Below, piece by piece: positions 33,159 through 43,500 of a stretch of DNA of 64,000 nt; position 1 is the first letter of the stretch, and every line of letters starts with the position of its first letter. The stretch covers positions 992,001-1,056,000 of the forward strand of contig NZ_JAJKFQ010000002.1 of NCBI RefSeq assembly GCF_020966635.1, given 5' to 3'. Below the pieces are notes generated by a model. That model searched no databases and had not been told where the DNA came from. It saw nothing but the letters and a program-made list of their open reading frames with translations. Both the position numbers and the translations under genes were made by a program. The stretch comes from Stieleria sp. JC731 (GTDB lineage: Bacteria > Planctomycetota > Planctomycetia > Pirellulales > Pirellulaceae).

Positions 33159-35168
33159 CTAAGCGGCGTCTCGGACTTCGGCGCCGCAAAGGCTTCTATA
33201 AAATCGATTGTCCTTCGCGAGATGATCATGGTCGCCTTCGCTCGCGACACGACCCTGCTCGATAACGACGATCCGATCGGCCATCGCAAGCGTGCTTGCT
33301 CGGTGAGTAATCATGACTCCGGTTCGGCCAACCAAGAACTGCTGTAGCGCTTGATGGATCAATTGTTCGCTTTCCAAGTCGATTTGGCTGGTCGCTTCAT
33401 CCAAGATCAAGATGTCGGGATCACGCAAGAAGGCTCGCGCCAAAGCGATCCGCTGCATCTGCCCACCAGAAAGCCGCATGCCGTTGGCACCGAGCATTGT
33501 CTTGTAGCCCTGCGGTGTCTTGCGGCGAATGAAATCATCAGCAAAAGCCAACTTTGCCGCCCTGACAACGTCGTGTTCATCGGCACCTGGACAACCATAG
33601 CGAATATTGTTTTCGATCGTGTCTTCAAAAATGATCGTTCGCTGTGTGACCAACGCAATTCGCTTGCGCAGGTCTCGCGTTCGCATTTCATTGATCGGAA
33701 CATCATCCAGCAGAACCTGTCCCGCCTGTGGATCATCGAAGCGACATAACAAGCTGATAATTGTGCTTTTGCCGCTGCCGTTGGGCCCGACAATCGCGAC
33801 CGTTTCGCCATGAGGAATCGTTAAATTGATCCCTCGCAAAACCTGTGGCCCGGACGGGTATTGATACTCAACATCTTTCAGCTGAAGGTTTGAATGTGGC
33901 CGCGAAACCGTCTTGGCAACCTTGGGTTCTTTCACCCGTGTATCTTGATCGACAACTTCCATCACGCGATTTGATGCGGCGATTCCACGTTGTAATCCGC
34001 TCCAAACGTCGGCAAGTTTTCGTGCCGGATCCGAAGCACCAATGAGAAAGCTGAAGAATAAGAACACTTCGCCTTGCTGCAGTGGCTCGGTAGTGATCTG
34101 CAATCCGAAGAGGTGCGTTTGCTTGGTCAGTACCAGATAGCCACCGGCCAGTATCGCTAGTGAGACCGTTGTGATTCCCATCATCTCGGTCGTTCCACGG
34201 GCAAGCGTGTTATAGAACGCCATCTTCATGCTGCGGTGGTAATACGCGAATGTCCCTCGCCGCAGCCTTGCACGCTCGAACGCTTGTGTGTTGGAAGCCT
34301 TGATCAGCCGGATGCCCGAAAAGGAGTCATTCAACATCCCGTAAAGCTGGCTCATCTCTTCCATCGCACGTCGACTGGCGCGACGGATTGCACGGCTAAG
34401 CTTCTGCATCACGATCGCAAGGATCGGCATCACGATCATCACCAGCAGCAACAAGCGAGAGCACACCATGGCCGCACCGATCAGACAGGCAATCATCTTC
34501 AGCGGCTCACGAGTCATCTTTCCCAACAATGTGGTCACCCCGGCAGTTACCAAGGACACATCGTTGGTTAAACGGGCCGTCAAATCGGCCGAGCCATTTT
34601 CGCCAAAGTGGTCAAGATCCAGGTGAAGCGCTTTGCGAAAAAACAGCTCGCGTACGTCAATTGCGGTACGTCCCGCGACATACTGAACCCACATCATGTT
34701 GGCGATCAAAGCGATCAACTTTAAGCCGGTTCCGACAACCAAAAACGTCAGGATCGCCAACAAAGTCCCGAACGGTGTTGCGGGCGCATAGGTATCAACG
34801 TACGGCTTTGCGATCCCGTACCAATGGGCTCGCGAGTTGTTGCGTTCCAATTCGGCACGCAGTTGAGATTCGGACTGATCGCCGGATAAGGGTGTATCAT
34901 TCGCTAGCAATAAACGAATTTCATCGGCCCGATCGTTAGTCGTTTCCAAAGTCTCATCGACATATTCTGGAACCGTCTTCCCTGCAAAAACGATATCGAC
35001 CATGGGAAGCACCGCACTGATATTCGCGCTCCATAGCACGGCTATCGCGAGCGATGAAACGATGATCCCGATCAATGCCCACCAACGGTGGACGGCGATT
35101 CGAAGTACTCGTGCGAAGGGGCTAGTCACCGAACCTTCCATGGTCACTGCGGGCGTATTTGCTATCAA
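33159..35168 (-). CDS. ABC exporter, fused membrane and ATPase domains (MsbA/LmrA-like)
   Basis: A 669-aa half-size exporter that would act as a dimer in the inner membrane. The N-terminal part has six predicted helices, with an unusual large insertion of about 100 residues after helix 1 (from ADIVFAGKTVPEYVDETLE to FGTLLAILTFLV). The ATPase domain (about 420-660) has Walker A VGPNGSGKST, Q-loop LVTQRTIIFED, signature LSGGQMQRIALARAF, Walker B ILILDEATSQID and switch MITHRAST. Likely substrates are lipids or glycolipids, from family resemblance only. An internal ATG at about 35,141 is an alternative start. Confidence 0.9.
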   Translation of the reverse strand: MIANTPAVTMEGSVTSPFARVLRIAVHRWWALIGIIVSSLAIAVLWSANISAVLPMVDIVFAGKTVPEYVDETLETTNDRADEIRLLLANDTPLSGDQSESQLRAELERNNSRAHWYGIAKPYVDTYAPATPFGTLLAILTFLVVGTGLKLIALIANMMWVQYVAGRTAIDVRELFFRKALHLDLDHFGENGSADLTARLTNDVSLVTAGVTTLLGKMTREPLKMIACLIGAAMVCSRLLLLVMIVMPILAIVMQKLSRAIRRASRRAMEEMSQLYGMLNDSFSGIRLIKASNTQAFERARLRRGTFAYYHRSMKMAFYNTLARGTTEMMGITTVSLAILAGGYLVLTKQTHLFGLQITTEPLQQGEVFLFFSFLIGASDPARKLADVWSGLQRGIAASNRVMEVVDQDTRVKEPKVAKTVSRPHSNLQLKDVEYQYPSGPQVLRGINLTIPHGETVAIVGPNGSGKSTIISLLCRFDDPQAGQVLLDDVPINEMRTRDLRKRIALVTQRTIIFEDTIENNIRYGCPGADEHDVVRAAKLAFADDFIRRKTPQGYKTMLGANGMRLSGGQMQRIALARAFLRDPDILILDEATSQIDLESEQLIHQALQQFLVGRTGVMITHRASTLAMADRIVVIEQGRVASEGDHDHLAKDNRFYRSLCGAEVRDAA

Positions 35169-35604
35169 TCCAAGTTTGCTTCTTGGACGTCGACAGGTTT
35201 GAAAAAACCTTGCTCGGCCTGTCGACTTTCACCTAATCGCCCTGTTCTCAGCAAAACGTTCTCCGCAAAACGGGCGGGAAAGAATGCTACTTGCAAGGAG
35301 TAAAAGGCGATATTCGACCGACAGGCTGCTAACAGAACTTTTAGCAGGAGACGAGTGGAGCGACCAGAGCGGATGCGGTTGGCCCTAAACAACGAGGCCA
35401 TTTAGCATGTTTGGGCAAAACAAGTTCCGCGACGATCTCGACGCCACCGACAGGGGACTACGGCGATCTTCTGTGATGCTGGGTACCGCGATGCCGGTCA
35501 CCTCGACCGCGAGTATTTTCTCGACGGTCGAGTGATATCAGAAAAGCCATCGACACGAACGAAGTGTCAACATTTAGGCGTCAGCAACCAGACGGAGCGT
35601 GGTC
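35169..35604. other. Intergenic region between the ABC exporter and spoVG
   Basis: About 436 bases with no convincing gene. A 42-codon plus-strand frame from 35,407 has a GAGG 9 nt upstream but no supporting composition. No member of the repeat families seen elsewhere occurs here. The promoter of the exporter should be in the right-hand part. Confidence 0.4.
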
Positions 35605-36162
35605 TTAGAAAATGCCCGCGCCAAACTCGTCATCTTTTTCGCTGGCCGAATTCGAAACCCTGTTGTCCTTGTTGTCGGCACGTTGCTTTGGACCGCTAGG
35701 AGACTTGTGCGCCTGATCGATTAACGCCGTTTCGACGTCTTCGCCCGCATCATAAAAATCATCGTCATAGCGTGAGCGATAGCCAGGTTGGTTGTATCGA
35801 CTCAGTTCTGCTTCGAACTCTTCGATAACGGCGTCTTGAATCAATTCGCGACAAGCACTGTTAATCGGATGGGCGACGTCGGCATACAGCTTTTGAGGCG
35901 AATCGAGCAGACCATCGTTGTCAAAGCTCAGTTTCGCCCCGCAGTGATTGCAATAGTTTGCCCGCAGATGGTTTTTCTGATGACACCGATCACAGTGGCC
36001 GGTCAACTTGCGACTCGGCATAGCAACAAAGGGACCATTGGAACCGTCGATGATCTTTAAGTCGCGAACGACAAAACATCCATCAATGGTAATTGAACAG
36101 AAGGCACGTAGTCGATCTTCCGATGACTCCATGAGTTTGATTCGGATCTCCGTGATTTCCAC
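35605..36162 (-). CDS. spoVG: SpoVG-family RNA/DNA-binding regulator with an added zinc ribbon
   Basis: A 185-aa protein. Residues 1-55 are the SpoVG fold: [38 protein letters not shown] and [11 protein letters not shown], matching the family almost end to end. Then [19 protein letters not shown] gives two CxxC pairs, a zinc ribbon not found in Bacillus SpoVG. It is followed by a helix ([19 protein letters not shown], typical SpoVG C-terminal part) and a disordered acidic tail. SpoVG binds nucleic acid and affects division and sporulation in Firmicutes. ispE lies just upstream in the same direction, an order also seen in Gram-positive bacteria. Confidence 0.9.
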   Translation of the reverse strand: MEITEIRIKLMESSEDRLRAFCSITIDGCFVVRDLKIIDGSNGPFVAMPSRKLTGHCDRCHQKNHLRANYCNHCGAKLSFDNDGLLDSPQKLYADVAHPINSACRELIQDAVIEEFEAELSRYNQPGYRSRYDDDFYDAGEDVETALIDQAHKSPSGPKQRADNKDNRVSNSASEKDDEFGAGIF

Positions 36163-36306
36163 GATCTCAACTCCCTCTCTGATGTCGGCGCATTAACTTG
36201 GATCGAACTCATGTGGTGACTTAAAACTGCGACCCAAATGTGATGCATCAACGCTGCGTACGATCGTGACGCTTGCCTTCGTTTGATGAAATGCAAATCA
36301 ACAGTC

Positions 36307-37305
36307 TTAAATCACTCTCTCAATTGTTGCGGCCGCAGAAACACTCCGTGTTGCTCGCCAAAGAGCCGGAACCGAATGGATAGTCTTAAGTTGCTGTAAA
36401 GCTTGCTGAGCGTGCTCCGCATCACGCGCTATTCCAAAACATGCCGACCCACTACCAGTTAGTTGACACGGTTGGAGTCCAGATTGCCACAGTGATTCCA
36501 ACAATTCATTCAGCTCTGGAAAAATTTCTAAGGCTGGTTCGCTCAGTCGGTTCATCATCGACGTTGCTAAATCTTCTGCACGATCGTTGCGTAACGCGGC
36601 AAGAAAACCTGAAGAGTTGATCGGCGCCGCAGGAACTTTTAGCCTGCGATAAACCTCAATTGTCGGAAGGCTCGCAGGTGGATAGCCGACAACGAAGTGA
36701 ATCGCTGTTCGCATGTCAACTGGTTGGAGGATCTCTCCTCTTCCCGTGGCGTGACAGGCCCAAAGCCGCTCCGCAGCAGTCTCGTCTTCAACCACAACAT
36801 CTTCCGACATTGGCAAGAAGAAAGGCACGTCGCTGCCGATTGAAGCGGCGATTTGATGCAAAGCCTGCTCTTCACTGGAAAGCTGGTGGAGATGGGCAGC
36901 ACAGCTAATCGCATGGGCCGCATCGCTACTGGCACCTCCCATCCCAGCACCGGCGGGAATCCGTTTCCCCAATTGGACCCTGAAACCGCTCGCGATCGAA
37001 AAGTGATCACGAAAAGCATTCAAAGCTCGGACAACCAGATTGCGTTCGTCCGTCGGAATGCCAAGCAACTGATGCGCTTTCTCACTACCCGAATCGAGCC
37101 CCAGTTCCCTCGCAACGCTTTCAAATGAAGGCAACCAACTCGCAGTCAATTCGACCACAGGTTCATCAATCGACTCAACCGTTAGTTCATCGCGCCAGTC
37201 GATAGCAGTCATGACGGTATCAATTTCGTGATAACCATCATCACGCTTGGCTGGGATTTCCAAAAAGAGATTGAGCTTGGCTGGTGGTCGGGTATGGACT
37301 TTCAT
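36307..37305 (-). CDS. ispE: 4-diphosphocytidyl-2-C-methyl-D-erythritol kinase
   Basis: A 332-aa GHMP kinase that phosphorylates CDP-methylerythritol in the MEP isoprenoid pathway. Motifs: PPAKLNLFLEIPAKRDDGYH (substrate site with the Lys and Asn), the phosphate-binding loop IPAGAGMGGASSDAAH, GSDVPFFL and the final QLTGSGSACFGI. Length is slightly above the usual 280-310 because of extra residues around 45-75. It is transcribed toward spoVG with a gap of 144 nt, and repeat block A/B lies immediately upstream of its start. Confidence 0.93.
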   Translation of the reverse strand: MKVHTRPPAKLNLFLEIPAKRDDGYHEIDTVMTAIDWRDELTVESIDEPVVELTASWLPSFESVARELGLDSGSEKAHQLLGIPTDERNLVVRALNAFRDHFSIASGFRVQLGKRIPAGAGMGGASSDAAHAISCAAHLHQLSSEEQALHQIAASIGSDVPFFLPMSEDVVVEDETAAERLWACHATGRGEILQPVDMRTAIHFVVGYPPASLPTIEVYRRLKVPAAPINSSGFLAALRNDRAEDLATSMMNRLSEPALEIFPELNELLESLWQSGLQPCQLTGSGSACFGIARDAEHAQQALQQLKTIHSVPALWRATRSVSAAATIERVI

Positions 37306-37384
37306 TTCAAAGCAATGTGATTTTGATTTTGGCGGACCGTTTTGATCCAGGCCCAGTGTTTTGGTCCAATTTGATTTTCGGATT

Positions 37385-38062
37385 AGCCGATTGGGCGTTA
37401 GCCCCGGTTGCCCGTGTGAGAACCGCCGCTAACGCGGTGCGGCTCATAGGGTAATTTTCATCAGCCGCCACGCGCGAGCGTGCGGTTCTGTGTGCAGGTT
37501 CGGTTCGTTGCAGGAACCGCGGGCTGGCGCCAGCGGCTGATAAGGCAATGAGCTGATTGACGAACGATCAGCCGCCACGCGCTAGCGTGCGGTTCCGTGT
37601 CCTATGTCAGGTTCTGCAAGTCATTTAACCGCCGCTAACGCGGTGCGGCTCATAGGGTAATTTCATCAGCCAGCATGCGCGAGCGTGCGGTTCCGTGTGC
37701 AGGTTCGGTTCGTTGCAGAAACCGCAGGCTGGCGCCAGCGGCTGATAAGGCAATGAGCTGATTGACGAACGAACGATCAGCCGCCACGCGCGAGCGTGCG
37801 GTTCCGTGTCCTTTGTCAGGTTCTGCAAGTCATTTAACCGCCGCTAACGCGGCACGGCTCATAGGGTAATTTTCATCAGCCGCCACGCGCGAGCGTGCGG
37901 TTCTGTGTGCAGGTTCGGTTCGTTGCAGAAACCGCGGGCTGGCGCCAGCGGCTGATAAGGCAATGAGCTGATTGACGAACGATCAGCCGCCACGCGCGAG
38001 CGTGCGGTTCCGGGTCCTTTGTCAGGTTCTCCAAGTCATTTAACCGCCGCTAACGCGGTGCG
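37385..38062. repeat. Intergenic cloverleaf repeats, families A and B (block 2)
   Basis: One complete family-A unit at 37,385-37,444, then a higher-order unit of about 207 bp repeated three times. Each higher-order unit holds a partial A (AACCGCCGCTAACGCGG), a complete B and a half B ending GTCAGGTTCTGCAAGTCATTT with small variations. Complete B units start at 37,460, 37,665 and 37,875. Repeat starts at 37,421, 37,627, 37,836 and 38,042 give spacings of 206, 209 and 206. In one half-B copy the loop GCGA is replaced by GCTA with the stem kept. The block separates ispE from pepT. Confidence 0.88.
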
Positions 38063-38121
38063 GCTAATGGGAGGCCAGCCCTACGTTTCTGGCACTCGTT
38101 GTTAACAAGAAGGACCAGCAA

Positions 38122-39369
38122 CTAGCGTCGATGTTGCGACCATAGTTTCATCAGTTCCACCAAGTGTTCCGTCGCTGCGGCCATTTCGTCCAAGCACGCG
38201 AACTCGCGAACACTGTGGATGTTGTGTTGGCCGCTGGACAGGTTCGGAGTTGGCAAACCCTTTTCGGTCAGGACGCTACCGTCAGTCCCACCACGGATGA
38301 TTTCCTTTTTGTATGTCCGTCCCAAATTTTCAAACGCTTGGACAGCGAAGTCGACCGACTCGGGCAGTTTCGCGAGCCCATCACCGAGGTTGCGATATTG
38401 CTTGTAGACATCGACAACAACTTTTAAACCCGGCCAGGCTTTTTCGACATCGGCAGCGATCGCACGAAGTCGATCCGCGTATCCCGGCAAATCTTCGGTG
38501 TTGAATGATCGCAAGATTAGATCAAGCGTGACTTCGGCAACTTGGCCGGTGATCGTGTTTGCATGAATGAAGCCCTCACGGCCTTCGGTCGTTTCCGGTG
38601 TTTCACTGTCACGTGGAAGTGCGGCAATAAAGTCAGCTGCTCCGCGGAGCGCATTGATCATTCGATCTTTTGCGATCGCGCTATGGATACTGTCGCCGAT
38701 AAAGCGGACGCATGCACCGTCAGCAGAAAAGGTCTCGACATCGATCACCCCTTCGCCGCCACCATCGAGCGTGTACGCAACATCTGCGGCTAACTGCTGC
38801 AAATCGATCTTGTCCGTTCCGTGTCCGATCTCTTCGTCACAGGTAAACACCAGCTTGATGTCACCGTGTGGCAGGTGTGGATTCTCAATCAACGTTTCGG
38901 CAAGCTCGGCAATGATCGCGACTCCCGCTTTATCATCACCGCCCAGCAAGGTCGTTCCGTCGGTCGTAACCAAAGTTTTGCCGACCAAATTAAGCAGGTC
39001 CGGACAAGATTCCGGCGTGATCACTTCGCCGCTTTGAAGGTTAATGTTACCGCCGGGATAGCTTTCTAAAACCTGAGGCCGAACGCCGTGACCAGGGGCA
39101 TCGGGCGAAGTATCCATGTGGGCCAGCAGAGCGACGACGGGAACCCCTGTCGCCCCAACGCTTGACGGGATGGTCGCATGGACCAAACCGTGTTCGTCCT
39201 GATGAACATCGCTCGCGGACATCTTCGTCAGCTCTTCGACCAAGAGTTTGCCGAGGTCACGTTGGCATTCGGTACTGGGATAAGTTTTGCTTTTTGGATC
39301 TGCGGTCGTCCCCACTTGAACGTAGCGCAAAAAACGATCCAAAAGGCGTTGGCGGTTGATTTCGTACAT
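38122..39369 (-). CDS. pepT: Peptidase T (tripeptide aminopeptidase)
   Basis: A 415-aa zinc peptidase of the M20 family that removes the N-terminal residue of tripeptides in the cytoplasm. The start is the ATG at 39,369 (MYEINRQRLLDRFLRYVQV). Metal and catalytic motifs are LLAHMDTSPD, LLGGDDKAGVA, TCDEEIGHG, an IGDSIHS dimerisation-domain segment and the C-terminal SSGQHNIHSVREF. Length fits PepT. It stands alone, with repeat block A/B downstream of its 3' end. Confidence 0.93.
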   Translation of the reverse strand: MYEINRQRLLDRFLRYVQVGTTADPKSKTYPSTECQRDLGKLLVEELTKMSASDVHQDEHGLVHATIPSSVGATGVPVVALLAHMDTSPDAPGHGVRPQVLESYPGGNINLQSGEVITPESCPDLLNLVGKTLVTTDGTTLLGGDDKAGVAIIAELAETLIENPHLPHGDIKLVFTCDEEIGHGTDKIDLQQLAADVAYTLDGGGEGVIDVETFSADGACVRFIGDSIHSAIAKDRMINALRGAADFIAALPRDSETPETTEGREGFIHANTITGQVAEVTLDLILRSFNTEDLPGYADRLRAIAADVEKAWPGLKVVVDVYKQYRNLGDGLAKLPESVDFAVQAFENLGRTYKKEIIRGGTDGSVLTEKGLPTPNLSSGQHNIHSVREFACLDEMAAATEHLVELMKLWSQHRR

Positions 39370-39604
39370 GGAGATTCTTGGACAAATCGTGGCTGGTATC
39401 GCTGACGGGATCATCTGTGACGGATCAATTCATCCGACCGAGTGATTCCGAAACGGCTTAAAATCGTCGTGGTCTGTCGTGTTCAGATAGGGCTGGCGTG
39501 CTCTGAAGGGGTTCGTGCGGGTTTCGCATGACGCCAAGGGTGGCTGCCCGTCTATCTTATGCGCAGGACCAGGATATGATGGCAATACATGATAGCCTTG
39601 CAGA

Positions 39605-40480
39605 TTGACTGACTTGTCAACAGACACGATTCCGGCAAAGGACTCGGTGGATTGGATGCCTGAAGAAGTTTCCCATTTAGTTTTCGATTGCGAAAGTATT
39701 GCCGACGGCGACCTGATCGCGCGAGTCCGGTACCCGGGTGAGTCGCTAACACCCAGTGAAGCGATCGCGAAATACCAAGCGGAGTTGCTGGAAGAAAAGG
39801 GATCCACGTTTATCCCGCATACCTTCCAAATCCCGATTTCGGTTGTGATCGCAAAAGTCGATCGCAATTTCCGCCTGATCGATATCGTCTCACTCGACGA
39901 GCCGAGTTTCCGAAGCCACGTGATCACCGCTCATTTTTGGAAGGGCTGGGAAGTTTACAAGCGACCTCAGTGGGTCACCTTCAACGGGCGATCCTTTGAT
40001 TTGCCGCTAATGGAATTGGCTGCCTTCCGATATGGGATCTCAATCCCGGCATGGTTTTCCAACGAAGGCTATCGCTCGCCAAGGAACCGCTACAGCGTCG
40101 ATTCCCATCTCGACCTACAGGACCTGCTAACAAACTTTAGCGCGGTTCGCTTTAACGGCGGTTTGAATCTGGCGACCAAGATGCTGGCCAAGCCCGGCAA
40201 GATGAACGTCACCGGTGATCAAGTTCAGCAGCAATACGACGACGGCGATTTGATTGGAATCAGCGATTACTGTCGCTGCGATGTCCTTGATACCTATTTT
40301 GTTTTCCTACGCGCGATGGTGCTGCATGGAAAATTGACACTGGAAAAAGAAGTCGAGTTGGTCGCGTCGACAAAGCAGTGGATCGAAGCGGCGGCATGCG
40401 ATTGCAAAGCTTACGAAACCTATTTGAGCCACTGGCAGGAATGGGTTGACCCGTGGGAAAGCGAGACCGCCGAAACTTAG
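39605..40480 (+). CDS. Predicted 3'-5' exonuclease related to the PolB exonuclease domain
   Basis: A 291-aa protein matching the PolB-like predicted exonuclease family (PF10108). DEDD-type residues appear in LVFDCESIADGD (in place of the usual D-x-E), VTFNGRSFDLPLM, and ISDYCRCDVLDTYFVFLR. A signature YSVDSHLDLQDLLTNF lies between the last two. The start used is a TTG at 39,605; another TTG 9 nt later is possible. It would trim 3' ends of DNA or RNA, but the substrate is not known. Single gene. Confidence 0.87.
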   Translation: MTDLSTDTIPAKDSVDWMPEEVSHLVFDCESIADGDLIARVRYPGESLTPSEAIAKYQAELLEEKGSTFIPHTFQIPISVVIAKVDRNFRLIDIVSLDEPSFRSHVITAHFWKGWEVYKRPQWVTFNGRSFDLPLMELAAFRYGISIPAWFSNEGYRSPRNRYSVDSHLDLQDLLTNFSAVRFNGGLNLATKMLAKPGKMNVTGDQVQQQYDDGDLIGISDYCRCDVLDTYFVFLRAMVLHGKLTLEKEVELVASTKQWIEAAACDCKAYETYLSHWQEWVDPWESETAET

Positions 40481-40567
40481 CGGCGTCTCATTTTCAGCAG
40501 AGCAGACCGCGGCGGCTTATCATGGGCGAATCAAAACCCGCCCTACCGCGCCATCCCTCTGCGATAA

Positions 40568-43500
40568 ATGCTCCTGCAATATTGGCTTCTTCGATATCGA
40601 ATCTTTCAGTCGTGGTCGATCGCAGCGTTGTCTGTTTTCTTGGTCGGCCCCCACGCTTCTGCCCAAAACGAACCTTCAACTGCCGAAGCACCGGCGGGAA
40701 ACGAGAAGGTCGCAGAGATCTTTCGTAGCTTTGCGCCACTGGGTGCACAAAAAGACGAATCGCAACCGACACCCGCAGACCAGATGATCGGCCAGCTGGA
40801 TCTACGCCCCGGCGTCGCAGCAGATCTGGTCGCAAGCGAACCGGTAATCGCGCAGCCTCTGTTCCTGAGCTGGGATTCCCGCGGACGCATGTGGGTCGTG
40901 CAGTATCGGCAATATCAATATCCCGCCGGTTTAAAAGTGGTCCGCTTTGATCAGTACCTGCGAGCGGTCTTCGATAAAGTTCCGTTGCCTCCGCCGGATG
41001 GAACACCCGGCGCCGACCGAATCACCGTTTTCGAAGACAGCGACAATGACGGAATCTATGACACCCACAAAGATGTGATCACGGATTTGAATATCGCGAC
41101 ATCGGTTCAAATCGGTCCCAAAGGCATTTGGGTCTTGAACCCACCGTACCTGCTGCATTACCCCGACGCAGACCATGACGATGTTCCCGATGGCCCGCCC
41201 GAAGTTCACCTCTCTGGGTTCGGACTGCAAGACACTCATTCGGTTGCCAACAGTTTGATCTGGGGACCCGATGGATGGTTGTACGGAGCCAACGGCAGCA
41301 CCACCGCTGGTGTGGTCAGTTCCAAAGTCACCAAAGGCGTCGAATTCCAAGGCCAATGCATCTGGCGATACCACCCGACCACTTTTGAATTTGAAATCTT
41401 CGCCGAAGGCGGCGGAAACACTTTCAGTGTCGAAATCGATTCTCATGGCGAATTGTTCTCCGGCACCAACGGTGGCAGCAAACGTGGCTACCACTATCCG
41501 CAGGGAAGCTACGCCGATAAGAACTGGGGAAAACACGGCCCGCTGACCAATCCATACGCGTTTGGATATTTCACCGGCATGCCGATGAAGGGCGACACGC
41601 GGCGTTTCGCACAGGCCTTTACCATCTATGAAGGCGGGCTCTTTCCGCAGGACTTTAATCGCACCATCATCGCCCCCAACTCGTTACACAACTTGGTTTG
41701 GCATAGCGACTTGATCCAAGACGGTTCGACTTATCGCACCGAAGACCGCCGCGATTTATTGACATCGGATGATCGCTGGTTCCGACCGGTCTACGCGGGC
41801 GTTGGACCTGACGGCGCGGTCTACATCGCCGATTGGTACGACACCCGGCTCAGTCATGTAAACCCGGTTGATGATTGGCATAAAGAAAGCGGCCGTGTTT
41901 ACCGCTTGCGGCCTGAGGGATCAGATCCGGTTTACCGCGAAGGCAACTTGGCAGAACTGTCATCCGCTCAGCTGGTTCAGAAACTCTCTCATTCGAACAA
42001 GTGGGTCCGGCGACGATCGCTGTTAGAACTCGGATGGCGCGGCGACCAATCGATCGCCGCACAGCTTGAACAAATGGTCGAAAACAAAGGGTCGTTGGAA
42101 GCTCTCTGGGCGTTTCATCTTCTCGATCTGTTGACGGCAGAAAAAGCGGCTCACTGGATGAACCATTCAAATGCCTGGATAAGATTCTGGTCTGTTCGGC
42201 TATTGGGCGATCGGCATCAAGGACACCCCGCGATGATCGAACTTGCCCGTCAAGAACATGACTTGCGTGTTCGCAGCCAGCTCGCCTCGACCGCGAAGCG
42301 GATCGATGCGGCAACCGGTCTCGCGATCGTCGGTGCATTGGCTTCACGTTCGATCGATCAAACCGACCGACACATCCCGCTGCAACTTTGGTGGGCCGTC
42401 GAAGCCCATGCGGATGATGCAGCTGCGATCCGACAATGGCTTGCCAGCGACGAATCCATCTGGGATCGAACGGCGATAAGACAAACCATCCTTCCCCGGT
42501 TGATGCAACGCTATGCGTCCGAAGGAACCGCCAAAGCGATCGACCATTGCGAACAGCTGATCAAGATCGCTCCCGATGAATCCTCTCGATCAGCCATGGT
42601 CGTTGGCCTGACGCGAGCATTCGATGGACGATCGTTGCCAGAACTGCCGCCGCTGCTGGATCGTGTTTTGGCTGAGGAACAAGAACGCAGAGGAAACGCT
42701 GGGATCATCTTGGCACTCCGTCGTGACCCTGCCGGGGCATCACAACAAGCCGTTCAGCAGCTTCAAAACTCCGAAACAGATCTTGGACTTCGGATCGAAC
42801 TGGCGCAACTTTTGGGTGAGCTGAAGCAGAAGGCCGCGATCGATACCCTACTAAAATTGGCAACCGGGCGAATGGCTGCCGATCCATCGCTACAGCGCGT
42901 TGCCATTTTGTCGCTTGGCCATTTCGCCGACGAGCGGATTGCCGGTGGCCTGATCGCTGCGTTCTATGGACGAATCTCGGCAGAACACGGTTTACGAGAT
43001 GCAGCATGCCGGACGCTTGCCAGCCGTCGCAATTGGGCCGAACGATTGGTTAACGAAGTCACGTCTTGGCGACTGAAGCGACGTGAAGTTCCAGAAGACG
43101 TCGTCCAACAGTTACGTGCCTATGAAGATGAAGCGATGACCCAATCGGTCGAGGAAGCCTTCGGTAAACAGGTCACTGTTTCATCCAAAGAGAAAATCGC
43201 TCAGATCCAACGCTACTCTGATTTGCTAGCATCTTCGCTGAAAGATGTATCGACTGGTGATGAAGTTGAACGTGGCGAAGCGATCTTTAAATCGAAGTGC
43301 GGTAACTGTCACCGTTTGTTCGGCCAAGGCAATTCGATCGGCCCCGCCCTTGATGGGTACGAGCGTGGGAACGTCAAGTTTTGGCTGAACGCCATCATCG
43401 AGCCCAGCTTGGAAATCCGCGAAGGCTTTCAGTCGTACCAAGCACTGACCGAAGATGGTCGTGTGCTGACCGGAATGATGCACGCACAAGATCCGCAAAC

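Noticed and set aside
35407-35535. 42-codon plus-strand frame with GAGG upstream
   Set aside because: No compositional or family support; kept only as a remark in the intergenic entry.
37385-38062. CRISPR-like array
   Set aside because: The stretches between repeats are themselves repeated and form hairpins, so there are no unique spacers; no cas genes are present.
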